Part shown: positions 43,876-55,240 of the stretch, piece by piece
How positions within the stretch are numbered: the first letter of the stretch is position 1
How the letters are laid out: each line of letters begins with the position of its first letter
Assembly (NCBI GenBank): GCA_032158125.1
Contig: JASKOT010000002.1
Span: forward strand, 558,001-622,000
Reading direction: 5' to 3'
DNA length: 64,000 nucleotides
Source: Papiliotrema nemorosa
Taxonomy: Eukaryota; Basidiomycota; Tremellomycetes; Tremellales; Rhynchogastremaceae
Translations under genes and position numbers: made by a program
The notes under the pieces: model-generated
What the model was told of the DNA's origin: nothing
Seen by the model: only the letters and a program-made list of their open reading frames with translations
The model's database searches: none

Positions 43876-46800
43876 ATGAGCGATTCTCCGCCTATCGTCG
43901 ATATTCTCAACGACGATGCATTCGCGCCGTTGAAGCGAAATCACGCGTAGGTTGCTTGATCGCTACAAGAGGTCCACGCTCACTTTTCTAGCTGTCTCGA
44001 ATGCAAAAAGAGGAAGATACGATGTGATGCAGTGGGTAGACTGCATCCTTGCGGATGGACAGCTGATGAAATCCAGACTCGACCTGCATGTGGTCCTTGC
44101 ATGCGGTCTCACGCACACTCGGCTCGACTGGCGCAGAAGAACAAGATCTCTCCTCCTCCTTTGGTCTGCTCCTGGGTGGATTCCGACTCGCCTGAACCGG
44201 AAAATGGCAACATTCAATCCTCTGCCGCGACGGTCAAGGCGATGGACGGACGAAAAAGGAGCGGTGAGGTGAAAAAGGCACGAGGGTCTCTAGCTGGAGG
44301 TAAGAATATGGAGAGGGAAAAGGAGAGGCGCAGAGATGAAGACCGAGATATCCTCCTTGCCAGGATTGGTCAGTCGATCAAGACGAACTGTGAGGGAAGC
44401 TGACGATTAGCGGATCTCGAAGCTCGTCTGGCAGGGTTATCCCCATCCGAAGGTAGCCCTGCATCGTCACGCATCACGGCATCTTCAGGTCCTCAACGTA
44501 CCGCCTCGACTGCTTTTACTTCGGTCAACAACAGTCCAGAGATTCAAGCTGTCGTGCCAGAGCAATTCGGTCTCAAGACGGCATCCACGTCAAAGCTGGG
44601 TGCCCCGAGTACTCACAGACAGGCTTGGGTCGAGGATGTCAACCCAGCCATGGATGGCATCGATGCGGCCAATATGGGCGCGGTACCGGATATGAGTATC
44701 GGGAACATGGACTTTAGCGGATTGTTCATGGTTCCTGCTAACTGGCCTCCGAATTTACCCTCGCCTTGTAAGTGCAGGCACAAGTATTGTCCCTTGCTGA
44801 CGCCTCAGTCCTGCTCGACCACCTGTGAGCGTCGTCGTTCAATCAAAAGCTAATTCACAGCGTCGAAACGTTCTTCACCCATGCACCCCAGATGCCACGG
44901 ATGATACATCGTGCAACGCTAATGACACGACTCCGTCTCCCTCCCACACACCCAGACTTTCCCCATCCTTCGCTCCTGCACGCCATTTGCGCCGCCGCAG
45001 CGACATATACAGCTTGTGTCAATAGTCTTCCACCTGAAGCTCTCGACGAGTCGGTCGATCGTCACAAAGCAATGTACGGAACCATCGAAGGCGTCGAGGA
45101 TTTCGGCTTGGCCCAGGCCGAAGCCGGACAGAAGAGTATTCGGATGTCGACCCAGACCTGCATGATGGGCCCTGGCAACATGGTCGTGGAGATCACCCAG
45201 GCGAGCGTGGGTTTCTTACATCCAATGGACAAGTGGATATTGACGTTCAGATTATACTGTCCGACTTGTACTTCACCAAAGGCATGCCATTGCAAGGCTG
45301 GATCATCGCAGGGACTCCGCCTCGATTGCTCAAAGCACTAGAGTTTATGAACAAGAACAAACGGGTACAGTACAAGGAACCCATGGCGCGTCCGAGCAAA
45401 AGCGCGATTGAACGAGAAGAACGTCTCGCAACCGTATGGATGGCTTTCATCATGGACGCTGGGTACGCCTTGAACTCGTACTGGAGCGGAAGTCTGGAGC
45501 TCGATGAGCTGTTGTGTAATCTTCCGGTGGCTGCCGAGGAGTTTAAGCTGGCGGTAAGTTGGGCTGAGTGTTATGCGGGGCATTGCTCATTATCAGGGCT
45601 TTGACTCGGAACCCAACCCCCAGACCGCACAATCGTTGGATATGCTTGCTAGGTGAGTATGCTACCATCATTACGTCTTTACCTGACAACCTAGTCACCC
45701 TGTCGCCGACTCGTTTGTACTGGTCGCCAAAGGTGAGCTGCTCACTTGCCTATGAGGTGTCTTCTGACATTTGCAGCGACCACTTTGATCAGCCGCGTCG
45801 CCAAATGGCTACGAGGTTGGACTCAGCGGGATGTTGTGCCCGGCGATGAGAATGAGGGATTGCGACAGCCAAGCTTTACTGCCTTGGTCAACGATATTTA
45901 CGTTTTCCAGTATGTGTCATTAGATGCTGCTGGAGCTTCGCGCTGACATTTGGCAGAGCCAGCGTGCCTAGTGCAATGCGTAATATCTTTAGAATACTGG
46001 ACGCATCATCGACAATGCCTTTTGATGCGAACATCATGGTGCGTGGAGGACGCTTGAAGCGGGCAAGACTGACGGCAGCTCGTACATATCCTACCCAACA
46101 TTGCATTGTGCATGATTCACGAGCCTTTTGTCGACTGGCAATCGCCAGAATACAATCATAGCCTGACGCAAATTCAACGTGGATACGAGGCGATCCTTGG
46201 TGTTCTCCATCTTATCCCAAGCAATCTGGATATTTCTCTCGTGACCACCTCTCTCATGTGCTTGTGAGTGCCCACGATCTAGCAGTAGGAGCCAGCCGCT
46301 AATCATTTCAGCTGTTTGTATACAGTCGGAAGGCTGATTGCCCACTTCGTTCAGAGGAGTGCTTTGATGCAGCAATACGGGCTCGCAGTGAGACATCGGA
46401 CCGATTTGCAGACTGTGCAAAATAGTATGTGACCTCCTCCTACGGTGACCTGACGAGTAGTTCTCAGCAGATATGGTCAAAAGCACAAGCTTGGCCAAAT
46501 GATGAACGAGTTTTTGACAGGATATCTCAATGTGATTCAAACTGGAAAATTGGGCGATGCCCTTACCATCTGTTCGTCCATGGAGGAATACGCAAACAGA
46601 GGACCGACGAAAGCTTCATATAGTCATCCTGACGCTACGACTGAAGAGAGGGCAGAGAGTTATCTCAACGTCAAGACGACCACCAATATCAGCGGGGACC
46701 ATACTGCAGGAGTGCAAAACTGGGCCCAACGATTCACCTCGTCGAACAGTTCGACTACCTCGGATCCTTCACCGCCCCTCAACACAAGCAACATTTCGCC

Positions 46801-47197
46801 CGGAGCAGCTGCGGGTGGGAGCATAAGTTCTGGCAGCAGTGCACCGACCCCGTTGGACATGTTGGACTTTACGGCAAATGGACCGTTTGACGTGAACATG
46901 AACACTACGATGCAGAATGCCGCAGCGTATGGGTTGTCCGGATTTGGCGACGCTGGCGTGATGGATATCGAATCGATACTGAGTGGAGGCATGTTGCCGC
47001 ATGGCATGGGAGAGAGTATGGATGGACAGAAACAGCAGCAACTCTACCCGTCGCACCAGTCGTCCTATACGTATGGGCAGCAGCTGCAGCAACAACACCC
47101 ACAACGCCAACAACAAGAAGCGCATCATCCTCTGCCGCCCATAGAGGAGGCTTTCCCGAATGTTGGTGGAGTGACAATGATTTGGGGCGGGCCATAA
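43876..47197 (+). CDS. Zn2Cys6 transcription factor, long final cysteine loop
   Basis: The start is ATG 43876 (MSDSPPIVDILNDDAFAPLK). Two introns inside the binuclear cluster were removed, giving ACLECKKRKIRCDATRPACG and PCMRSHAHSARLAQ, with the sixth Cys only at PPPLVC. The spacing is C-x2-C-x6-C-x6-C-x2-C-x22-C, while 6-9 residues are usual before the last Cys. A basic linker (RKRSGEVKKARGS) and a Ser/Thr-rich region follow. The fungal regulatory (middle homology) region begins near HPDFPHPSLLHAICAAAATY, with helical exons through NSLPPEALDESVDRHKAMYG. The C-terminal exon is Ser/Gly-rich and ends in a Gln/His-rich tract (QQLQQQHPQRQQQ), TAA 47195-47197. About ten short introns occur. Regulator identity is unclear; the gene is convergent with another zinc-cluster gene. 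Confidence 0.85.
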
Positions 47198-47400
47198 TGT
47201 TTGTGGGGACGAAGTGAGGATAGATCAGGAATATGTAGTTTTAGGTTGTATGGTTTTATCGTAGAGTCACGTTAGACTGGCGGACAAGCTCTTTGTATAG
47301 TTCTGAATGATGCAGATGCTCTCCATTCAACATGACATGATGACTCACTCCTATGAGTGATATACCTTTGCTGAGTAACTCCTAAGGCTAAGTTATTGAA
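47198..47400. other. Convergent spacer between two zinc-cluster genes
   Basis: About 200 bp separate the stop codons of the two regulators. AT-richer sequence near 47230-47260 and 47350-47400 probably holds the polyadenylation signals. Confidence 0.5.
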
Positions 47401-50400
47401 TCAAAGACTTTCGGATGCCCTTTGGAAGCTCTGCAATAATTCTTCAATGGATGAAGGGATCTGATCTTCCAATTGAGCGGCATCCGCTTTGGGTGAATGG
47501 AGGTTCAACCATTCGCCCAGGAAATTCTGATCAAACCCGTCCAACTCCATCGTCTTTTCGTCAAACACCTGACCTTGTCCAGATGTCCATGATGCAGCTT
47601 GAGCCTGTCGTAGTGGTTCGGAAGTAGGTGCAAAAGGATCAAAATGAGTGAGATCCTGTTTCCCAAGTCCGGCCAAAAAGTCTGATCCGATTCCATCAAA
47701 CATTTGTCGCTTTGCCGGTCTCTCGTCGGTGTCGCCATTCAGCGGAGGGGAACCAACCTGAGGAACCTGCGACACTGATTTCGAAGGGGGCAGAGGATGA
47801 AACCAAGTCGGTTTTGAGCCACGATGCTCAAATCTGAAAGGGACTTTTGCCATTTCGGCGAGATCATGGGGCGGATGACCCATTCTCGTTAGATTATCTT
47901 CCAGCCCTTGTCCAATACCTGTCCCGCCTGGTACTTGAGGCGTGACACCCGTCGACGATGTTCCTTCCTTTATTTGTCTGAGCTGTTCCCAAGGGACGTG
48001 TTGAGAGTCGAAATCGAGCCCTTCGCCAATCTTGAGTGTCTTCATGGCATTTTCCAAGACGTCTGGTACAGATCTTTCGATCAGCACCTGATTTCTAAAC
48101 ATAATGAGAGCTGACTCACGGTGGAGGCCAGAAAGTCATGGCACGCTCAAGCAACTTGTCGTCGTTTGCCTCTGCGATCTGACTCGCGAGAACGATTCGG
48201 TCATCCATCTGCACCGAGACGTTGCGATAGGCGTCCAGCTGTTCCTGAGTTGGCACCATGCGTTCCATGGATAGCATGACTTGTTCCAAAACTTCAGTCA
48301 CATCCGACCAGGCTGGGGTCAGTGAAAGACTCTTTGATTCATGGCACCGCTCACCCCAGCCCTGTTATATTAGCGGTGAGCGAGTCTAGATGCAGGTCGA
48401 CGTACCAATTGATACAGCCCATCCACACACGTCTGCACTTCTTTCTGCTTGGTCTCCCATGTCCATCCATATCCTCCAAGCTGGGAGTCAGCTCATCAGA
48501 AACAGTGTAGAAGGCTCACGGTATTAGCCGGGTATCCCTGTTCGACTGTGGGGATTTCTGCCAGAAATTGCGCCGATGCGATGAGTACTCGCAGAAACAC
48601 CGCCGCGGCTGGGAGTCAGCGCTGGCAAAGTAAGTCAGGGCAATACTCACTCTGTACCATTCCTGTGGGTAACAACGTCTACAACGTCAGTAACGATACA
48701 CGTGGGACCGCTTGCCGCTTGCTCACCCTGTACATTTTGATTTGACTGCGGCAGCTATCAAGCAGAATATCCACGCTTTGAGTATGCAGCTCTTCCAACA
48801 GGCACAAATCAGTGTTTCCAGGTCCGGACGGACTGTTGGAGGAGCTCGACCCTTGACTCGGATTCGTTTTTGGCGATTCGTCAAAGATGAAAGACTCTTT
48901 GAGGGTTTTGCGAAATTCAAGTTGTTGCCTGAGAGTTTGATGTAATACCAGCAACAAAAAGGGGCACGATAATCGGAGATTGGCTGCAGGGTCAGATGGA
49001 TCTGGTCATTGCCTATGGTGCTCACTGATGTAATTGAGAGGGGAAAATCCGATGAAGGCATGCTCGCATGATTGCAAGAGTTCTGTCGTGATGACCGTCA
49101 CATCTCGAGCGATTGATTTCTGCACGTCAGCACGAGTGCCGTAGAATGCGCTTACCGTCTGCACCCAGCAGTCTCTAATGTTCTTGCAAAAGGTCGGCAC
49201 ATCGATGGTCCCCGGTTTGCGATTGGGGTAAGTGATCTTTCTCGCCGCAAAACGGGCTACAAGCGAGATTCGGTAGTAACAGCTGACAAAGAACTGCATT
49301 GATCAGCCTCGAATCGAGGTAAAGGAGTCTCGTACAGCTAGGGTCTTGAACGTCGACATGGGAAGTTTGGCTTCTACTTCGCTCAACCACCGCGCCACAG
49401 AGTCGAGATCTTCATCTGGTCTGCAGGTCAGTGCCGACAAGTGGAAGCGCCCACATTTTGGGGAGGGATCCAGATGCGACCGCATTGAACGCGTCGGATA
49501 TCAAAACGGTCCAGAATATGCGTCTGTATTCAGTGCTATTATTATGATTTTCACCTACCTCTGCTTCATTCGCATTTGGGCGTCTGTGATTGGTAGTTCG
49601 CCTTGGGTCGCGGGTACTCGACCGGTCGAGTCCCACATCAACTCTAGGATGCGCATCTGCTCCACTATTGACGAGTGGATCACAAGGTCTGAAAGTGAGT
49701 GTTGATTTAATGCTGCACTCACTCTCCATATACTGCTGTGCAGCCAGGTGCCGTTGGTCCGTCAAACCGAGTAGCTGGTTGTACAGCAGGAGAGCCTGAA
49801 GTCCAGTTACGCTCGGTTGCCTCATGATCCCGTATTCATCGATGAGGCGTCTGGCTCGATCCACCAGCGCGTTGCAGACGCCCAACCTCGATCGACCCCA
49901 GTGAGCTCTTGCTTGGGACCCCGGTAGCATCTATTTCTCAGTGGGTGGATTGTGCCTGTACTCACTGTCCCGTTGCTTTGTATGACTGAGGGGATCAGTG
50001 GCATACTGTCATCTGTACACACCTTTCGGAGCCATTCCATACTTGGCTGGGGCGAGACCCAGAACAACTGGCGAATCAGAGTACCTCGCTCCCCAAGCTT
50101 CCATGACCGCGCAGAGCGTCTCCTGAGCTGGACTCAGGCGGTCGGATCTTTGACCCGCTCTTTCCCATTCGAGATAGAAGCCTTCAGGGCTCAATGCCTG
50201 TTGTGAGCCCCCATCCATCTCGGCGTACTTGACTTACAGGGAAAGACGGGTGGACAAAGTTGAAGAATACTTTGACGAGGTGTCTACTTAGTTCGCGCCC
50301 TAGTGCTCTATCTGCCAGCTGTTGCTGGACCGCTTCCCTTCGACCCCATCTGATCATTTGTTGCTGATCGGGGTCGGTCCAGATCTTCCACGGATCATCA

Positions 50401-51595
50401 ACATCGGGTGTGTCATCTCGAAATCGCTTCCGTCCCGTGACAATCGCATTTGAGCCGTCAGAGGTGAAGAGTGATAGTGATGAGGATGCCGAGGGTGGGC
50501 CAGATGAATACGGGCTCGGTCTTTGATTTGAAGGGAGTGCGGGCGAGGAATGCCAAGGTTGAGCCTGTTGCGGGGCGAGTGAGCTTTCACGAGGGACAAA
50601 GGACATCATGCCCGCGTCAAACTCCAACTCGGGCATGTTTGACCGATTTGAAGAGGACAAGTGTTCGCTGATTGTGGAGGCGAAGGGAGAACTGAATCGA
50701 GGTCCAGAATGTGACGAGGTGAGAGTGCCTTCGGGGACGTTGATCCTGCTACGGGCATGGAGCTGGTCCCAGTAAGGGGCTGCCTCTTGATCGCGAGCCG
50801 AGAGCCTCTGTCGCCATATGGAATGTATATCCCCCACTTGGATTTGGAATCCGTCTGGCTCCTCAGGCTGTGTTGTGTTCGCAGCTGGCGAGGCATTGTC
50901 GGTGGGTATGTTGAGGTCAGATGTCGGAACGTGGCCTAGAGGTGGGACAGTTGACCAAGGAGGATCGGGCGGTTCGGATTGCGGGTTTGGATTGGAGAGA
51001 AGGAATTCTGCCAGTAGATTGACGTCTGCTTGCGTTGTGCCATTCGAGGTTGGCATCGACATTGTCGCATTCGAGTTCAACAAGGAAGTCCAATCAAAGT
51101 TGTCCGTCCCTAAGTCCACGCCCTGGCTCGTCATAGCAAATCCAGCCGTCGAATGACTGGCCTGGGGGGCTTCAGCCTCACTAATAGTCAATCCCTCGCC
51201 ATATCTCTCCCGGACCGAGACGTCTCCACTCCCAGCTTGATCAGGTCCGAACAGCTTCTTGGCCTCGTCGATCCTCTTTCCTCCCTTGTTTGGTTTCGCC
51301 GGGTTCAGGATCTGCTCTGTCGTACATTTGACTCCCTTTGTTTTGCAGTTGGAACACCCTACATCCGGGTAGGCTCGCACGAGGGTTGGCAGGGAAGGGG
51401 GCTCCGAGGTGGACGATGAAGCGATATTGGGCGCGAGAGGAGTGAGGATTTCGGAAAGATCGCATTTGACACGGCGAAGCTTGCATGCATCGCATGCTAC
51501 ATTCTGGCCTGTATATCAGCAAGAGCATCACTAAGCTATAGGATGTGCCGGGAATTACGCCGTTTCTTCTTGGTTTCGTTATCTGTAGAAGCCAT
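47401..51595 (-). CDS. Zn2Cys6 transcription factor with split cysteine cluster
   Basis: The start is ATG 51593-51595 (MASTDNETKKKRR), followed by a 50-bp intron. The next exons give QNVACDACKLRRVKCDLSEI and, some 35 residues later, DVGCSNCKTKGVKCTTEQIL. Both halves are C-x2-C-x6-C, but the loop between them is about 36 residues instead of 5-12. A long Ser/Pro-rich region follows, then the regulatory domain opening ELSRHLVKVFFNFVHPSFPV, with helical exons down to the left. The C-terminus is acidic and ends SIEELLQSFQRASESL, TGA at 47401-47403. WLNLHSPKA and ELDGFDQNFLGEW-type acidic segments there could activate transcription. More than ten introns are likely; not all borders were placed. Confidence 0.82.
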
Positions 51596-51955
51596 GCTTA
51601 TCGCAGGGTCAAATGTCTTCCGGCTGGGCGCTGATTCCAGCAAGGCATTCGTACTTGGGACCAGGGATTGATGAGATGCTGCAAGTCGGATCGATAGTAG
51701 GGCGTCAAGCTCGAGTGACCAATCTCTAGACGGTAGTCAATCATTGTGGGAGCGTCGGGCAATGTGGTGTTGTTATTCTCATCGGCTAATCGAGTCGTAC
51801 CGAAATAGACTCCACCGCGAGGAGCTTCTCCCCGCAGCCAGCCTTGATCGGGTGGACGACACCACGCGCTGTAGTAAGGTCACTTACACGATCAGGAGTG
51901 ATGGTCAAATCTAAGATGAGTTGAGTATGCATCGTCCAGCGATAGGAAATTTACC
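51596..51955. other. Intergenic: zinc-cluster gene promoter
   Basis: This lies upstream of the minus-strand zinc-cluster gene and downstream of the next minus-strand gene. No gene was seen. Confidence 0.45.
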
Positions 51956-52579
51956 CTACAACATCCCGTTCAACCTCTTCCTAGCCGAGTCCAATAAGAA
52001 TCGCATATAAAACCTATGCAGAGCCATCTGTACCTCGCCCAATTTGTTTCCTCTGGGTCCATCCATCCACTGAGCGCAAGCGTAACTGATCTCCAGCTCG
52101 GTGCCACCGTTCACAATCACCGCTGAAAGCTCTTGCGTTCCTCCTCCGACGGTAGGTTTGTCGAGTCGGCGACAGGGATTGATTATCGAGGGTGGGGTGG
52201 CCCATTGAACGATGATCGAGTCGTCGTATCTTTTATAGACGGGGAAAAGCCCGTTGCAAAAGGCTTGGGCTGTCGTGTTGAGATGCGTGGGCGCAATGTG
52301 CGCGAAACGGGTCAACAGAGATTCGAGTCGTAGGGTCCATGTTGAATAAAACGCATCTATAAAGGTGTCAAGTGGGCTGCCGATAGGACGTCTTAGGGGC
52401 ACACGAGCGTAGATGTAGTCCCCTTGGTCGTGATCATGTGGCAAGGTGGGTAGGGTCGAGGGTGTTTGATGGTAATCAGAGTGGGGCAGAAGGGGGAATT
52501 GCTGGTTCAAATTGTGGATGCGGTGTAACACATATGCCAAAGTAATAGGTATTGCAACGAAGACTGCCCTTCTGGCCAT
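51956..52579 (-). CDS. Unknown protein with N-terminal membrane anchor
   Basis: The frame is uninterrupted. The first ATG is 52577-52579; the open frame continues upstream but without an ATG. It begins MARRAVFVAIPITLAYVLHR, a positively charged start followed by one hydrophobic segment, fitting a signal anchor. The remaining 185 residues look like a soluble folded domain: PLDTFIDAFYSTWTLRLESL, FPVYKRYDDSIIVQWATPP, LSAVIVNGGTELEISYACAQ and VQMALHRFYMRFLLDSARK, with TAG 51956-51958. I do not recognise the family. The helix-strand-helix layout could suit a hotdog- or NTF2-like fold, but that is a guess. It lies 175 bp downstream of DBP9 on the same strand. Confidence 0.65.
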   Translation of the reverse strand: MARRAVFVAIPITLAYVLHRIHNLNQQFPLLPHSDYHQTPSTLPTLPHDHDQGDYIYARVPLRRPIGSPLDTFIDAFYSTWTLRLESLLTRFAHIAPTHLNTTAQAFCNGLFPVYKRYDDSIIVQWATPPSIINPCRRLDKPTVGGGTQELSAVIVNGGTELEISYACAQWMDGPRGNKLGEVQMALHRFYMRFLLDSARKRLNGML

Positions 52580-52754
52580 GCTGATAAGTGACGGTGATGT
52601 TCTCTTCAGGGGTCGAAAGCATCGGGAAAGGTTGGAAGATCTGGACGCGGCTAGCTGCCACCTCCGCAAACATACTGCACCGTCCTCGTCCGCACGCTTG
52701 CTCAAAGCTCGGCTCTAGCCACGGAGCAACATGGTCATGATGCATGAGTGGCAG

Positions 52755-54730
52755 TTACGACTTGAACTTGAGTGGATCCACTTTTTTCCTACCACCCGCG
52801 CGTCCTCCGTGCCCTCCACGTCCACCTCTTCCGCCTCTTCCCCTCTTGGCAAAATTGACGTGGGCTCCATCCGACACATCAGCTCCAGAAGGTGCCGAAA
52901 TGCCCGCGATCTTGGGCATAAGATACGAGGGAACGTGTTTCAAGTGGGGTTGACTTCGAGCAGGATGCAGCGGCGCATCGTGGCGCAGGTATGCGAGATC
53001 AAGAGGGTTGGCTGCAAAGTGCGACTGGCATTAGCTCTGACGTCGAGAGATCTCACCTTGAGTTTTTCGCTGTTCAGCAGCTCCTTTCTGACCTCTTCTC
53101 TCCGAGCATCGGCAACGCGCTTTCCTGTCACCGCTTTGAGAGCATCTTCCATTCGGTACCTAAACCCTTCAATCTCGCCCTTTTTCCCTCCCCAGTCCCA
53201 CTCTTTAATCTCTGCATTACTTTCTTTCCTGACGGTGGATTTTATCCGCTCAAATACTTGTTCGTCCCTTTCTGCTGACTTGAGCGACACGTGTCGATCT
53301 TTGCGCCATTTATCTTTTGGCACGATGAAGGATAATGCCATGCCGGAATGCCCAGCTCGGGCTGTTCTGCCTATCCGGTGGAGGTACGAGGTGGTTGTCG
53401 TCGGGAGGTCAAAGTTGATGACAGACGAGGCGGATGTAAAGTCGATGCCTCGCGCTAGGGATGAGCCATCTCCTCGTTTTCGTTTTAGCGGTTTGAATTG
53501 CGCTGGCGATGTCGCTCGTCGCTTTTTCGATGGCCCTGCCTCGTCCTGCTTGTCTTCCGCTTCCCCCTCTGCCTCCTCCTCTACATCACCGGCGGCTTCA
53601 TCGGTGGCTACGACGACATCGTACACTCCTCGGTTGAATTCTTCCACAACGTGATATCGACTGGCCAGGGGCAATTCCGAGTTGACCACGCAGGTCTTGA
53701 CACCAAACTGTTCCAAGAAGAGTTTGACACGGTAACCCCGCTCGACGTCGTTGACAAAGATGATGGATTTCCCTCGGATGAGCTTGAGCTTGAGCAAAAC
53801 GTAGATGAGCAGGAATTTGTCGCGTTCCGAGGTGAGAGTGTAGTGTTGGACAAGGAGGGATGAGGATGTAGGTTCGGCAAGAGTGAGGATTGCCTGGGGT
53901 CAGGTGGATTGTTTGGCTGGACTCACTGGATTCCGGAGGACAAGTCCTTTGACGTTCTCGACATCTTCGCCCAAGGTAGCACTCATCAAACAGCCCTGGA
54001 CTCCGAGCTTTGGAACATGGCCACTTGCAGGGTCCACAATACGTGTCAGGTCGTCCTTGTGACCGTAAGACAAGAGCAGATCCGCCTCGTCGATGGCAAG
54101 GAAGGAAAGGTTCTTAAGAGAGACGGAGTTGTTTTGCAATAGCTGCAAGAGCCGGCTCGGTGTGGCGATGACGATGTCAGGGTTATCGTTGAGCAACATT
54201 CTGAAGGTCAGAGATTTCCAAGGGGTTAATTCACTTTTGCACAGATGCACCGCCGGCGGTGGCATTGCAAACCAGGATCAACCCTTCACAGTATTGCAAC
54301 AGTTTCTTCAAGAAGCCATTGACTTGCATACCAAGCTCTTTGGTCGGGACAAGTATGACCGCTCGGGTGGACTGATACCCTGGGGAGGCTGCGTCGATGG
54401 TCTGGACATTCAGCGTCAAACTTGTGATGGCTCACAGATTTGACATCGATTATTTTTTGCACCGCCGGCACACAGTATGCAGCGGTCTTTCCTGATCCAG
54501 TTCTGGCTCGAGCTAGGACGTCTTTGCCCTCCAGGAGCAGCGGGATAGCTTTCGCCTGTACGAGTGTCGGATGTGCAAACGACAAATCGGCAAGAGCCCG
54601 AAGTACACGAGGGTCCAAGGTGGAAAAGGGCTGGTCTGAAAAAGACACGTCGGGGCTGAGGATCAGTATTGATCAAGCGTTTAGCTATCACCTACTCCAA
54701 TAAGGACTCTGAAGGCTTTGAGGAGGGCAT
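52755..54730 (-). CDS. DBP9: DEAD-box RNA helicase of 60S ribosome assembly (Dbp9/DDX56 type)
   Basis: Dbp9 acts in the nucleolus in early 27S pre-rRNA processing. The start is ATG 54728-54730. A 40-bp intron joins [20 protein letters not shown] to [20 protein letters not shown]. The helicase motifs are [20 protein letters not shown] (Q), [11 protein letters not shown] (I), [11 protein letters not shown] (Ia), [32 protein letters not shown] (II), [18 protein letters not shown] (III), [38 protein letters not shown] (V) and [12 protein letters not shown] (VI). The charged insert between VVVATDEA and ARGIDF is normal for Dbp9. A Gly/Arg-rich tail ends in [11 protein letters not shown] 52755-52757. 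Short introns occur throughout. Confidence 0.95.
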
Positions 54731-54980
54731 AGCTTAGTTGACTTTCTGTAAACAAGGAGCCTGCTGAAGTCGAAGCAGAGTGAGCAAAATACATCGCCAA
54801 GTCACGTGCAAGTGAGAGCCGGATCCGGAAGCCCTCGAACGTGGAGTCCCACCGAGCATCAGGCGCCGATTCGGTCATTCGGCTATCACGTGATCTCGTT
54901 GCACCACCAAATGAAGTCAAAAGTCACCTCGCTTTCACCATCGTACTCGAGAGGAGGCTGTTGCACGCTATGCACTCAGT
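54731..54980. promoter_or_regulatory. DBP9 upstream region with two CACGTG E-boxes
   Basis: CACGTG occurs at 54803-54808 and again at 54887-54892, the second inside the palindrome ATCACGTGAT. Both lie 70-165 bp upstream of the DBP9 start codon, the expected place for promoter elements. Confidence 0.5.
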
Positions 54981-54985
54981 CATCC

Positions 54986-55240
54986 ATTGCATGGATGAGA
55001 AAACTCTCCATAGGAGATGATGGCGGGGAGGAGTCCCAGGAATGCAGAATATGTTTTGACGACTGATTAGATTGGTCCTCCTCAATAGTCACATACCGTC
55101 TCATTCGAGACCAGCAGGCCGTGTCCATTTGACAAACGCGACTGTCTCATCGATGCTCGTGCATGAGTTTCTACGAGTGTTTAATAGCTTTCGTCCTGGA
55201 CATGTGCCTTGGAAAAGGGTGTCCTCATACTGGTCAAATT
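54986..55240 (+). pseudogene. Possible decayed RING-CH (MARCH/Ssm4-type) E3 ligase gene
   Basis: A short frame reads MRKLSIGDDGGEESQECRIC followed by FDD, then TGA at 55064-55066. ECRICFDD after an acidic lead is the opening Cys pair of RING-CH domains. Downstream, in other frames, YRLIRDQ stands where G-R-L-I-x-P-C is expected, and SSMLVHEFLRVFNSF where Y-V-H-x-x-C-L-x-x-W is expected. The remaining Cys ligands are missing. Farther on (55759-56040) a frame LKGVHSFFDIAISKVTREFW and DSVAFDG could be remains of the same gene's C-terminal part. No splicing I tried gives an intact domain. The similarity could be chance beyond the first motif; I treat it as a candidate relic only. Confidence 0.3.

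Noticed and set aside
52731..53654. A 307-codon open frame on the plus strand
   Set aside because: It is antisense to the conserved helicase exons of DBP9, and its Ser/Arg-rich composition is that of a shadow frame.
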